From Paenibacillus vini (lineage in GTDB: Bacteria; Bacillota; Bacilli; Paenibacillales; Paenibacillaceae): a stretch of DNA of 64,000 nt. Below the pieces are notes generated by a model. That model was not told where the DNA came from, did no database searches, and was given only the letters and a program-made list of their open reading frames with translations. Below are positions 17,347 to 25,726 of the stretch, piece after piece. The translations under genes and the position numbers were made by a program. How positions within the stretch are numbered: position 1 is the first letter of the stretch; the number at the start of each line of letters is the position of its first letter. Location of the stretch: positions 1-64,000 of the forward strand of contig NZ_BOSL01000019.1 of NCBI RefSeq assembly GCF_018403325.1, written 5' to 3'.

Positions 17347-19086
17347 TTGAAAGAGAAAAGGGAACCCGAAGAGAAACGGGGAAACGTACTGCCGATCTCT
17401 ATGGATGCGGGCTTTTTCTTTGAGCGGGCTGTCTCTTCATTGGACCGTTACCACTACGACAAGGCATTAAAATATTTTCGCAAAGCGGTGGAGTATGAAC
17501 CGAACAATCCGGTAAACCATTGCAATATGGCGGGGATTTTGTCGGAAATGGGGGACTACGAGGCGTCTAACGCCGCGTTATCCGTCGTTCTGAAGGAGAT
17601 CGACCCGAATATGACGGAATGTTATTTCTATATGGCAAATAACTATGCGAACATGGATAATTTCGAGGCTGCCGAAGAGGCGCTTGTAACGTATTTGGAA
17701 GAGGATGCTAACGGCCAGTTCCTGACGGAGGCGGAGGAAATGATGGACCTGCTCCAATACGAGCTGGATCGTCCGACGAAGCTGAAGAGCATCAAATCAA
17801 TGGAAGGCGTAGTCGAGCACGACCGGGCCCGTGAATTGCTGGAAGAAGGCAAGTTTACGCAAGCCGTGGCGATCCTGGAAGAAATCGTGGAGAAGCGCCC
17901 GGATTTCCATGCGGCCCACAACAATTTGGCGCTTGGCTATTACTATCTTGGCCTGTTCGACAAAGCCATGGATACGATCGGAGAGGTACTGAAGAAAGAG
18001 CCGGGCAATCTGCATGGGCTGTGCAATTTGGCTATATTTTATCAGCATGCGGGCAATAGCGCTGCACTGCTGGAGCTTTCGGGCCGGTTGCGCAAAATCA
18101 TTCCTTTCCACCAGGAGCATGTGTTTAAGTTAGCGACAACGATGGGGATTCTGGGCGAGCATGAAGCGGCCTTCGGACATTTTAGCCGGCTGCTTCGAAA
18201 TGGAGAGATGGACCAGGACCCTTCGTTGTATCATTATGCCGCGGTAGCGGCCTATCATACGCAGCGTATGAGCGCTGCCAAGACATTGTGGCGCAAGGTT
18301 AAGAGGCTGGATCCTGGCAGCGGAGTAGCGGACTTTTATTTGCAGGGCCTGGAAGAACGGGAGACGACCGGGGCTCAAATTTCCCGCTCTATGACGGTTA
18401 GCTATCATTATCATCTTCCATTTGAAGAGCAGTTCAAGCATTGGGAAACGTCCCAAGACAATCTGGCTTCCGAAATTAGCGGGAATCCGTTGGTACGCTC
18501 GTCCTTTTTCTGGGCGCTGCGCCACGGGGACGCAAAGACGAAGCTGCAGGTCATCCAGGCATTCGGCCTGATTGCCGACCTGGAAGTGGAGGAAGCGCTG
18601 AAGGCTTTTCTGCTGGAACCTGAAGAAGATCAGTATTTAAAAGATATCGCCTTGTTCGTCCTTCGTAACCTGGGCGTTAATCACCCGTTGCCCGTCTGCT
18701 TCGGCGAAAAAACCACGCTGGTAGATCCCAGCCGGGTCGCATCTGGTTTACCGGTCTGGAAGACCGAGTGGCAGGCGGTCGTCGATTTGGCGTTGAAGCA
18801 GATGAAGCGGAGCTTTGACCTTCAGCAGCAGCATGATCTTGAAACCTTATGGGCGGAATTTCTCACCCTATTATATCCGGAGACTCCCGAAATTACGCAT
18901 ATCGAAGGATGGGCCGCCGCGCTGGAATATTTGACGGCCAAAATCCACCATCGTCCTGTCACTTACGAAGCTGTGGCGGAGCGCTATGGGATTTCGGCAT
19001 CCACGGCCCGCCGGTATACCCGACGGATCGATGAAGTATGCGGAGTGAAGGAGAAGATGGAAACCATCTTTCCTTCCGTCCAATAG
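17347..19086 (+). CDS. Tetratricopeptide-repeat protein (YvcD-like)
   Basis: A 579-residue soluble protein with TPR-like helix pairs (ALKYFRKAVEYEPNNPVNHCNMA, AVAILEEIVEKRPDFHAAHNNLALGYYYLG, AMDTIGEVLKKEPGNLHGLCNLA) over about residues 30-340. The C-terminus (about 525-570) has an HTH-like VAERYGISASTARRYTRRID, so a DNA- or RNA-binding tail is possible. It holds the place of yvcD between hisI and trxB in B. subtilis. The start is TTG 17347, chosen for GGGAGGTG 6 bp upstream. Function unknown. Confidence 0.8.
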   Translation: MKEKREPEEKRGNVLPISMDAGFFFERAVSSLDRYHYDKALKYFRKAVEYEPNNPVNHCNMAGILSEMGDYEASNAALSVVLKEIDPNMTECYFYMANNYANMDNFEAAEEALVTYLEEDANGQFLTEAEEMMDLLQYELDRPTKLKSIKSMEGVVEHDRARELLEEGKFTQAVAILEEIVEKRPDFHAAHNNLALGYYYLGLFDKAMDTIGEVLKKEPGNLHGLCNLAIFYQHAGNSAALLELSGRLRKIIPFHQEHVFKLATTMGILGEHEAAFGHFSRLLRNGEMDQDPSLYHYAAVAAYHTQRMSAAKTLWRKVKRLDPGSGVADFYLQGLEERETTGAQISRSMTVSYHYHLPFEEQFKHWETSQDNLASEISGNPLVRSSFFWALRHGDAKTKLQVIQAFGLIADLEVEEALKAFLLEPEEDQYLKDIALFVLRNLGVNHPLPVCFGEKTTLVDPSRVASGLPVWKTEWQAVVDLALKQMKRSFDLQQQHDLETLWAEFLTLLYPETPEITHIEGWAAALEYLTAKIHHRPVTYEAVAERYGISASTARRYTRRIDEVCGVKEKMETIFPSVQ

Positions 19087-19140
19087 CTGTACAAAAACGG
19101 GTAAAGCAAGTCCAACTTGGGTAAAACTTAGTATAAGTAG

Positions 19141-19314
19141 ATATTCAAAAAGTCGACTTTTCAGCACCGAGAAGGTTGGATGAAGGAGGGACTGAGGAGC
19201 GGAGCGTAGGCAAAACCTACGTGAGTACCGGAAGGCCCTTCTGAATTCAAGACTCGACGCCGGGTATGCAACCTGGGCTACTTCTTGATCAAAAGGTGAC
19301 TTATTGAACAACCT
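19141..19314 (-). mobile_element. MITE-like repeat element, copy 1
   Basis: A 174-bp element matching the copy at 32402-32644 in opposite orientation. Read on the minus strand it runs from AGGTTGTTCAATAAGTC to GACTTTTTGAATA, imperfect inverted ends. Shared internal blocks with copy 2 include CTGAATTCAG, GGGCCTTCCG, CTCACGTA, CTCAGTCCCT and CTTCATCCAACCT. A hairpin CGTAGG-TTTTG-CCTACG sits where copy 2 has a different hairpin. No transposase is encoded. Whether it is mobile or a structured RNA repeat is open. Confidence 0.7.
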
Positions 19315-19407
19315 CTATAAGAATGAGTTTCAATAAGTCAGGCTTTAGAGGCCTGGCTTTTGAATATCTTTTATGTTGAGAATTACATATTTCAAGGAGG
19401 AGGCGCC

Positions 19408-20364
19408 ATGTATAAATCAATTGTAATCGGAACCGGTCCCGCAGGTTTGACGGCGGCCATTTATCTGGCCCGCGCGAATTTGAACCCGCTTGTCATTGAA
19501 GGAGTTCAGCCGGGCGGGCAGTTGACGACGACGACCGAAGTGGAGAACTTTCCGGGATTTCCCGAGGGCATTCAGGGACCTGAGCTAATGGACAATATGC
19601 GTAAACAAGCCGAACGTTTTGGTGCCGAGTTCCGAAGCGGTTGGGTGGAAGAAGTGAATTTGACCGGTCGTCCGTTCAAAGTGAAGGTAGAGGGCGGAGA
19701 AGAACTGGAAGCGGAGAGCATCATTTTGTCGACCGGAGCTTCGGCGAGATATCTCGGTATTCCGGGCGAGCAGGAAAACGTCGGTCGCGGGGTCAGTACT
19801 TGCGCGACTTGCGACGGATTCTTCTTCCGCGGCAAAAAGATTGTCGTGGTCGGCGGCGGTGACTCCGCTATGGAAGAGGCTAACTTCCTGACACGTTTCG
19901 GTTCCAGCGTGACGTTAGTGCACCGGCGGGACGAACTCCGGGCCTCCAAGATTATGCAGGACCGGGTCAAGAGCAACGAGAAAGTGAGATGGGCGCTGAA
20001 CCGGACTCCGCTATCGGTTGAAACGGATGAGACCGGCATAGTGAAAGGCTTGAAGGTACGAAATAATGAAACCAATCAGGAAGAACTCGTGGAGGCTGAC
20101 GGCGTCTTTGTGGCGATCGGGCATACACCGAACACGAAGTTTTTGGGTAACGCGATTACTACCGACGATCATGGCTACATTGTCGTGAAGCCGGGTACGA
20201 CGGAGACGAATATCCCGGGCGTATTCGCCTGCGGAGATGTACAGGATACGCGCTACCGTCAGGCAATCACCGCTGCCGGGTCGGGCTGCATGGCCGCGAT
20301 GGACTGCGAGAAATACCTCGAAGGCAGCATGGTACATGACTGGAGCGAGACTTTGAACCCGTAA
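19408..20364 (+). CDS. trxB: Thioredoxin-disulfide reductase
   Basis: A 318-residue flavoprotein that reduces thioredoxin with NADPH. FAD-binding GTGPAGLTAAIYLARA is at 8-23, the redox-active CATC at 132-135, the NADPH-binding VGGGDSAMEEA about 35 residues later and the C-terminal FAD motif GVFACGDVQD. The start at 19408 is set by AAGGAGG 7 bp upstream. An earlier in-frame ATG at 19360 would add 16 residues not seen in the family. Confidence 0.97.
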   Translation: MYKSIVIGTGPAGLTAAIYLARANLNPLVIEGVQPGGQLTTTTEVENFPGFPEGIQGPELMDNMRKQAERFGAEFRSGWVEEVNLTGRPFKVKVEGGEELEAESIILSTGASARYLGIPGEQENVGRGVSTCATCDGFFFRGKKIVVVGGGDSAMEEANFLTRFGSSVTLVHRRDELRASKIMQDRVKSNEKVRWALNRTPLSVETDETGIVKGLKVRNNETNQEELVEADGVFVAIGHTPNTKFLGNAITTDDHGYIVVKPGTTETNIPGVFACGDVQDTRYRQAITAAGSGCMAAMDCEKYLEGSMVHDWSETLNP

Positions 20365-20379
20365 GATAGCATAAATGAG

Positions 20380-20435
20380 AAGCCTTTCCCTAATCCGCCC
20401 GGCCTGACCGGGCCGGACTATGGGAAAGGCTTTTT
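20380..20435 (+). terminator. Terminator after trxB
   Basis: Long hairpin with outer stem AAGCCTTTCCC / GGGAAAGGCTT and an inner GC-rich stem (CCGGCC / GGCCGG region), then TTTT. Confidence 0.88.
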
Positions 20436-20500
20436 GAGATGCCGGAGTAGACTATCTGTAAGCTAGAAGTGTAAATTTTGGTATCAACGGCTGATCAGTC

Positions 20501-20519
20501 GTATATCCTATGTATATAC
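20501..20519 (+). promoter_or_regulatory. Inverted repeat at the mazEF-type promoter
   Basis: GTATAT-CCTATGT-ATATAC overlaps a possible -10 (TATATC, 20502-20507) that lies 18 bp after TTGGTA (20478-20483). Toxin-antitoxin operons are usually repressed by their own antitoxin binding palindromes here, so this is a natural operator candidate. Confidence 0.35.
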
Positions 20520-20575
20520 ACTTTGGGAGGAGTGAGTTATAATTGGCTCATCAGAAAGGAAAGGATGCGACAGTG

Positions 20576-20842
20576 ATGACTACGGCAACGCTCAGCAAGT
20601 GGGGAAATAGTACAGCTATTCGTATTCCGAATCAATTACTGAAACGGCTCAATCTGGAAGAGGGAACTGAAGTTGAGATTATTGTGACACCAGAAAATGA
20701 CTTGTTACTTCGTCCTGTCGATAAACCGCAAGAATCGAATGAGGAGCTACGAGCTCATTTGCAGAGGCTGCTTTCAAAGATTAAGCCGGATGCTCGTCAT
20801 GAGGAGATCGATCTCGGTGTTGAAGGGGATGAGTTAATTTGA
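20576..20842 (+). CDS. AbrB/MazE-type antitoxin
   Basis: An 88-residue protein with a SpoVT/AbrB swapped-hairpin fold at the N-terminus (TTATLSKWGNSTAIRIPNQLL...NLEEGTEVEI), the DNA-binding part of MazE and PemI antitoxins. The acidic C-terminus (about 60-88) would be the toxin-binding tail. It overlaps the toxin gene by 4 bp. A TTG at 20543 behind GGGAGG would add MAHQKGKDATV; I prefer the ATG at 20576 because the family starts there. The chromosomal NdoAI antitoxin of B. subtilis belongs to a different (ribbon-helix-helix) fold. Confidence 0.85.
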   Translation: MTTATLSKWGNSTAIRIPNQLLKRLNLEEGTEVEIIVTPENDLLLRPVDKPQESNEELRAHLQRLLSKIKPDARHEEIDLGVEGDELI

Positions 20843-21174
20843 CCCATCCGCGGCGCGGAGATTTGGTGTGGCTCGATTTTGATCCGCAAGCGGGTCATGA
20901 ACAAGCTGGTCGGAGACCGGCAATTGTGTTGTCCGAGGCCGACTTTAATGAATTGACCGGTTTTGCAGTCGTTTGTCCGATTACGAGTCAGATTAAAGAC
21001 TATCCATTCGAGGTTGTTTTGCCGGAGGGACTTCCGTTTTCCGGGGTTGTTCTTACGGATCAATTCAAAAGTTTGGACGTGAGAAAGCGGCGAATCCATA
21101 TCGCAGGACATATTAGTCCGGAGTCGGAATTTATGAGAGCCGTCCTTCGCAATGCGCGATCTATTTTGGCATAA
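20839..21174 (+). CDS. MazF/PemK-type endoribonuclease toxin
   Basis: A 111-residue PemK/MazF-fold protein: RGDLVWLDFDPQAGHEQAGRRPAIVLS contains the conserved G-H-EQ-GRRPAIVLS block, and VVCPITSQ and VVLTDQFKSLDVRKR match the later strands. Family members cleave mRNA at short sequences until bound by antitoxin. The start is TTG 20839, overlapping the antitoxin stop as TTGA. The pair lies at the edge of an accessory stretch between trxB and glcK. Confidence 0.9.
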   Translation: MTHPRRGDLVWLDFDPQAGHEQAGRRPAIVLSEADFNELTGFAVVCPITSQIKDYPFEVVLPEGLPFSGVVLTDQFKSLDVRKRRIHIAGHISPESEFMRAVLRNARSILA

Positions 21175-21177
21175 GCA

Positions 21178-21217
21178 AAGCGCCGTTTAACCTTGGTAGC
21201 AGGGTTAATCGGCGCTT
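21178..21217. terminator. Bidirectional terminator between toxin gene and response-regulator gene
   Basis: Stem AAGCGCCGTTTAACC / GGGTTAATCGGCGCTT (one unpaired base) with loop TTGGTAGCA, located between two convergent genes. The T-rich tail is on the plus strand. Confidence 0.75.
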
Positions 21218-21235
21218 ATTTATTTTGACAGCATC

Positions 21236-21838
21236 TCAAATCCAGCCCTTCTCTTCAGCAAGACGGACGGCTTCGATCCGGCTCTTCACCTCGAGTTTGT
21301 TTAAAATCTCGGAAATATAATTGCGAACCGTCCCGTAGGACAAATGCAGGCTTGAGGCGATTTCGCCGGCGCTATTTCCATCTGCTGCAAGCCTTAGGAT
21401 ATCCTGTTCCCTCGCGGTAAGGGGATTTTCCTCCCGCATGCTGCCGAAAACCAACTCGGGCGATACTTCCAGGTGTCCGGCCATGACACGTCGAATCGCT
21501 TCGGCCAGCTCATCGCTGGACTCGTCCTTGAGCAGGTAGCCTTGAATGCCTGCCTTGGCGGCTCTTTCAAAGTATCCCGGTCTGGCGAAGGTAGTCAAAA
21601 TAATCACTTTGCACGGAGACCCTTGCGCCTTCAGTTTGTCTGCGACATCGAGCCCGCTAAGCCGGGGCATTTCGATATCCATCAGGCAGACATCGGGCTG
21701 GAGCCGCTCAATCAGGTCAAGCGCTTCAACCCCGTCCGCCGCTTGTCCTATGACTTCGAGATCATCTTCGAGATCCAGCAGAGAGGCGAGCGCGCCTCGC
21801 AGGAGGCGTTGATCTTCCGCGATGACAATGCGAATCAC
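21236..21838 (-). CDS. NarL/LuxR-type response regulator (YvfU-like)
   Basis: A 200-residue regulator. The receiver domain has acidic EDQ at 8-10 and the phospho-acceptor Asp54 in CLMDIEMP. The C-terminal LuxR-type HTH is LTAREQDILRLAADGNSAGEIASSL... at about 137-195. Its ATG overlaps the stop of the kinase gene upstream by 4 bp. The order ATPase-permease-kinase-regulator matches the B. subtilis yvfRSTU cluster, so it probably controls the ABC transporter it is encoded with. Confidence 0.92.
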   Translation of the reverse strand: MIRIVIAEDQRLLRGALASLLDLEDDLEVIGQAADGVEALDLIERLQPDVCLMDIEMPRLSGLDVADKLKAQGSPCKVIILTTFARPGYFERAAKAGIQGYLLKDESSDELAEAIRRVMAGHLEVSPELVFGSMREENPLTAREQDILRLAADGNSAGEIASSLHLSYGTVRNYISEILNKLEVKSRIEAVRLAEEKGWI

Positions 21839-22995
21839 GCCGATACACCTTCTTTCTGTTCTTTAACGATTAAGGGGACGGTTACCAGAAGCCGCAAACC
21901 GTTTTTCTCCCCGGAAGATAAAGACAAGGAACCATCAATTAGGGAAAGACGTTCGGCCATTCCTTTGAGCCCGTTACCGGGATCAACCTTGGCGGCAGCG
22001 GCAATCGTGTCTCCCGTTTCGAGTACGTTTCCGTTGTCCTCCACCGACACTTTAACGACCGCATCGGTTGTGCTGATCGTGATGAAGCAGCGGCTTGCCT
22101 CGCTGTGCTTTACGATATTGGTGACAGCCTCTTTGATGCAAAGGCTGAGGATGTTTTGCGTCAGGTCAGATACACTTTCCAAAGCAGCATCCCCTTCAAT
22201 GTCCAGAGAAATGTCGGCGGCCCGGAGGATTTCCCCGGCTTCCGCCAGACCTTCCGCCACACTTACGGCCCTCATATCGGAGACGAGCTCCCGCACTTGG
22301 CGAAGCGCGGCCCGGGAGGTCCGCTGGATCTCCCCGGCTTCCGTTTGGGCACGCTCCGGATCTTTGAGTACCAGCTTTTCTACGAGCTGGCTTTTTAAAG
22401 TGATCAAGGACAGGGTGTGCCCCAAGGTGTCATGCAAATCCCTGGCGATGCGCATGCGCTCTTCCCGTTTCACCAACTCTTTGATCTGCTGATTCGCCAG
22501 ATCCAGCTCCTTTTCGAGGTTCTGTCTGCGGACCATAGAGCGGATCCCGAAAGGGGACGCCAGCATAATGGCAAAGAAGGGCAGTGTAAAGACGAAATCA
22601 TTTAGAGATATACTTGCTACTGCTAGCGATAGGGGCACAAGCTCGACCAAAGCAAAGGCGATCATGGCGATATTGAATTTGCGGTGATCGGTATACCACC
22701 CGATAAAATTAGCCGTGAAAAAACCCATGTACAGGTTAAACGGATTGTAGAACATGCACATTACGACGATGATCGCCATTTGCAGCGCGAGCCATAAGGA
22801 AAAGGCTTTTCCCGTTACCATGTAGAGTTGACGGTATGTTACGACGAACAAGGCGATCAATGCGTAGCCGAGGATCAGCTTCAGGCCGGTCTCGTTACGG
22901 ATATTAAATATGGGCAGAGCAATATAGATCAGCCACATGAAAGGAAATAATCCGTATTTTCTCGGAAACAGCGTGAACTTTTTCCCGGTTGACAT
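21835..22995 (-). CDS. HisKA_3-type sensor histidine kinase (YvfT-like)
   Basis: A 386-residue kinase with about five to six hydrophobic segments in the first 150 residues and no large extracellular domain. A coiled linker (158-180) leads to the phospho-acceptor box RMRIARDLHDTLGHTLSL (His188). The C-terminal HATPase_c has VEDNG and GNGLKGMAERL motifs. The membrane layout resembles intramembrane-sensing kinases such as DesK and LiaS-type relatives. It partners the overlapping response regulator. Confidence 0.92.
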   Translation of the reverse strand: MSTGKKFTLFPRKYGLFPFMWLIYIALPIFNIRNETGLKLILGYALIALFVVTYRQLYMVTGKAFSLWLALQMAIIVVMCMFYNPFNLYMGFFTANFIGWYTDHRKFNIAMIAFALVELVPLSLAVASISLNDFVFTLPFFAIMLASPFGIRSMVRRQNLEKELDLANQQIKELVKREERMRIARDLHDTLGHTLSLITLKSQLVEKLVLKDPERAQTEAGEIQRTSRAALRQVRELVSDMRAVSVAEGLAEAGEILRAADISLDIEGDAALESVSDLTQNILSLCIKEAVTNIVKHSEASRCFITISTTDAVVKVSVEDNGNVLETGDTIAAAAKVDPGNGLKGMAERLSLIDGSLSLSSGEKNGLRLLVTVPLIVKEQKEGVSA

Positions 22996-23001
22996 TTTGG
23001 G

Positions 23002-23745
23002 CTACACCACTTCCTGTTTTTTTCTGATATACGTGGATAGTATCATAAACAGAATGAGATAGCCCAGCAAAATCACAACATTACTCCAATGCGGCGCATT
23101 CCCGCGAATAATTTCCCATGCTCCGTTGCCAAAATTGTAGGAAGGCAGCCATTTTCCGATGTTTTGCATGAGCTTCGGGAGGACTTCCATCGGCATCCAC
23201 ATGCCGCCGATAACAGCGAGAGCCATGTAAATGGCGTTGCTGACTCCACTGGCCGTGTCGACCCGTTTCATGGTGCCGACCAGCGTACCGATGGCCAGAA
23301 ATGGCAAGGAGCCGATCAGAATCCACAATGCACTGTAGATCCAAATAGAGATAGGCAGCGATACGTTGTTGATCAGAACACCCGCCACAAAAATGAAGAT
23401 GATTGAGAGAAGATGCATTACCGTTTGGCTGAACATTTTTCCAAAGAAATAGATGGGGCCAGGCAAAGGCGTCACCCGCATGAAAGTCGTCCAGCCCTGT
23501 GTCCGTTCCTGTACCAGACGAATGCCGAGGGTCATTATGGCAGAGCCCATTACACTGAAGGTGGTCATCGACATGAGATAATGTGCGGCCCATTCCGCCT
23601 GATTGTCCGCCCCGGTATTGACGACCCGGGTAAAGATGAAGTAGAACACGATCGGCATCAACAGAGACCAGAATACATAGTAGGGATTTCGGATTACCCG
23701 CAACAGCTCGGCTTTGCATTGTTTTAACAGCATGGACGTTTTCAT
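23002..23745 (-). CDS. ABC-2 type permease (YvfS-like)
   Basis: A 247-residue membrane protein with six hydrophobic segments and the ABC-2 exporter layout (N-terminal helix after MLLKQCKAELLRVIRNPYYVFWSLLMP). It lies 6 bp upstream of the kinase gene and 2 bp after the ATPase gene, so the four genes form one operon. The exported substrate is unknown; in relatives it may be a peptide or lipid-active drug. Confidence 0.9.
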   Translation of the reverse strand: MKTSMLLKQCKAELLRVIRNPYYVFWSLLMPIVFYFIFTRVVNTGADNQAEWAAHYLMSMTTFSVMGSAIMTLGIRLVQERTQGWTTFMRVTPLPGPIYFFGKMFSQTVMHLLSIIFIFVAGVLINNVSLPISIWIYSALWILIGSLPFLAIGTLVGTMKRVDTASGVSNAIYMALAVIGGMWMPMEVLPKLMQNIGKWLPSYNFGNGAWEIIRGNAPHWSNVVILLGYLILFMILSTYIRKKQEVV

Positions 23746-23747
23746 AG

Positions 23748-24656
23748 TTATACGGCCTCCTCTTGATTTACGGTCAGTTGTTCAAAAGCCTCATCCAATC
23801 GCCCTTGGTCGATCCGGATATCCCGAACCTCGAGCTTTTCCGCAAAAATGGACTCCAGCGCCAGGTCGGTATCGTCCGTATTCACGTAGATCCGTCCATC
23901 CCTGTCATAGTGATCGGTTAGCAGCGGCAAGGCTTTGAGCCGTTGGCGGAATCCCGGTCCATCTTGGCGGGGCATGAAGGAGACCGAGCGTTTCACGATC
24001 CGGGACTTGATCTCATCCGGCGTTCCGTCTGCTACCAGGGCACCTTTATGAAAAAGAAGAATCCGATCGGCGGTATCGTCAGCTTCCTGCAAATAATGGG
24101 TCGTGAAAATAATTGTTTTACCCTGTCCGGCCAGCTTCCGGACACTGTCCCAGAATCGGCGGCGGGCGGTAATATCCAGTCCGACCGTCGGCTCATCGAA
24201 GAAGAGCAGGTCGGGATTGCCCGCCATGGCGAGAGCGAAGCCGAGACTGCGCTTTTGTCCGCCGGACAGCTTTTCCGCGTATCGCTTGAGGTCGCTGTCC
24301 TGAAGCCCGGTCAGGGTTATCAGAGATTCCATATCCATCGGGTTCGGATAGTAACTGCGGATGAGGTCCAGTACCTCTCTGACCTTCAGCCGGTCCATAA
24401 TGCTGACTTCCTGAAGCATCGCCCCGGTCTTGTCACGGACGGATTGGTCCTTGGGGGCTTTGCCGAACACTTTGATCTCACCTTCCGTTGGCTCAAGTAA
24501 CCCGAGGATCATCGATAACGCGGTAGTTTTGCCCGCCCCGTTGGGTCCCAGAATTGCCGTAACCGAGCCTTTTTCAATTCGAAAAGAAAGGTCGTTGACC
24601 GCTTTTTTATCCTTAAACATTTTGCTGACATGCTTCATTTCTATAATGGCTTCCAT
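23748..24656 (-). CDS. ABC exporter ATPase (YvfR-like)
   Basis: A 302-residue ATPase of the drug-exporter (CcmA/BcrA-like) type: Walker A GPNGAGKTT, Q-loop AMLQE, signature LSGGQKRS, Walker B LLFFDEPTVGLD and a C-terminal extension of about 80 residues. The start at 24656 is preferred because GGAGG lies 7 bp ahead; the longest frame starts 33 bp earlier. It is the first gene of the yvfRSTU-like operon. Confidence 0.92.
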   Translation of the reverse strand: MEAIIEMKHVSKMFKDKKAVNDLSFRIEKGSVTAILGPNGAGKTTALSMILGLLEPTEGEIKVFGKAPKDQSVRDKTGAMLQEVSIMDRLKVREVLDLIRSYYPNPMDMESLITLTGLQDSDLKRYAEKLSGGQKRSLGFALAMAGNPDLLFFDEPTVGLDITARRRFWDSVRKLAGQGKTIIFTTHYLQEADDTADRILLFHKGALVADGTPDEIKSRIVKRSVSFMPRQDGPGFRQRLKALPLLTDHYDRDGRIYVNTDDTDLALESIFAEKLEVRDIRIDQGRLDEAFEQLTVNQEEAV

Positions 24657-24774
24657 AAGTTCGCCTCCGTTATTACTGATCTTATCCATAGAATACCGGA
24701 GGGATGGAACCGTCGTTAGTAAGGAGTGTCATGAAATGAGGGTGACAACTGTCATGAAATGAAGCGGGAGGAAC

Positions 24775-24801
24775 GAAAAAAGCCGCTGCATAGGCAGCGG
24801 C
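24775..24801 (-). terminator. Terminator of the LanFEG-like operon (minus strand)
   Basis: Stem GCCGCTGC / GCAGCGGC with a 4-nt loop; on the minus strand it is followed by TTTTTT. It would end transcripts coming from the three ABC genes at 24989-27354. Confidence 0.88.
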
Positions 24802-24836
24802 GGGGCGCATTAAGCGGGCGTCAGGCCCGATGTGAG

Positions 24837-24988
24837 CTAGAATATTTTTATCAAAAGAACGATTGTTATACCAAATAGAGTAAGAAAAGTTCCAATCCAT
24901 AGAAAAACCGCCCGGGTAGCGAGCGCCCCCTTAGCTTTATAGATGCTTTGGGATGCTCCTTCCGGACGGTTTGTTTGTTTGGCAGGCG
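24837..24988 (-). other. Gap after LanG-like gene with a short hydrophobic reading frame
   Basis: Between the last ABC gene and its terminator the minus strand is open to a stop at 24837-24839 and could encode a single membrane helix (AVFLWIGTFLTLFGITIVLL). A GGAAGGAG (24957-24964) precedes it, but no ATG, GTG or TTG follows at a usable distance; only an ATC (24942-24944) does. I therefore do not call it a gene. It could be a remnant or a gene with a rare start. Confidence 0.2.
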
Positions 24989-25726
24989 TTAAATTTCCTT
25001 GCGTCGGAAATGGATCAGTCCGACTGCGAAGAACAGGAGGAAGCTGCCGACGACGGTAATCATCAAGCTTTCGAGCGGAAGGTTAAACGCGCCGAAGTTC
25101 TCCTCCCTGGTTGGCATCATGGCAAGAACGGGCTGGGCCCACGGATAGAATGGGCCGATTTTTGCCGAATTGACGATCAGTATGTTGGGGATCGTCAGCG
25201 AGACATTCAGGGCGAGCGGAGCGGCAAAGCTCGCCCAGCTCAGGGACACGCCGAGCTGCAGCGCAACAAGCGGTAGGCAGGAAACCCAACCGCCCAGCAG
25301 GCTGGAGGCGATTGCGGCCCATGGGATCGGGGCCGTGAAGCCCTGGATCCAGCCGGCGGCAAGGATGCCGGCCAGGAACAGCAGCTGGCAAATGGCCAGC
25401 AGGCCAGCCACGACGGTGAACTTGGCCAGATAAACGGATGTTCGCGAGACCGGCAGGACAAGCAGTTGCTTCCAGCCGCCGCCGGTATGCTCGTACCGGC
25501 ATAGGAAGGCCGGGAACAGGCCGGACATAATCGGCAGGAAGAACAAGGCATGAAGCGTGGCCATGGCGCCGAGCATGACGGTCCAAGGGTTCGCATCGCT
25601 ATACGACGTTTCGGTCAGCGCGCCGATCAACGTAGACAACAGGGGACTGGCCAGCAGAAGCAGCCAGATGCGCGACTTCGACATTTTCAATCTTTCCGAA
25701 GACAAAACACGGAAAAAGGAGCCCAT
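24989..25726 (-). CDS. ABC-2 permease, LanG/LanE-like
   Basis: A 245-residue, six-segment membrane protein. It begins MGSFFRVLSSERLKMSKSRIWLLLLASP, the form typical of lantibiotic-immunity and bacitracin-type permeases. Its stop is followed by a 150-bp gap and a terminator. It starts one base after the preceding permease gene ends, and the two proteins resemble each other in layout and in the ending GxIHFxRKxx, so they probably arose by duplication and act as a heterodimer. Confidence 0.85.
   Translation of the reverse strand: MGSFFRVLSSERLKMSKSRIWLLLLASPLLSTLIGALTETSYSDANPWTVMLGAMATLHALFFLPIMSGLFPAFLCRYEHTGGGWKQLLVLPVSRTSVYLAKFTVVAGLLAICQLLFLAGILAAGWIQGFTAPIPWAAIASSLLGGWVSCLPLVALQLGVSLSWASFAAPLALNVSLTIPNILIVNSAKIGPFYPWAQPVLAMMPTREENFGAFNLPLESLMITVVGSFLLFFAVGLIHFRRKEI

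Noticed and set aside
18871-19311. 146-codon minus-strand frame over the TPR gene end and MITE-like copy 1
   Set aside because: It arises from the repeat element and the antisense of a real gene; the peptide changes with each copy of the repeat.
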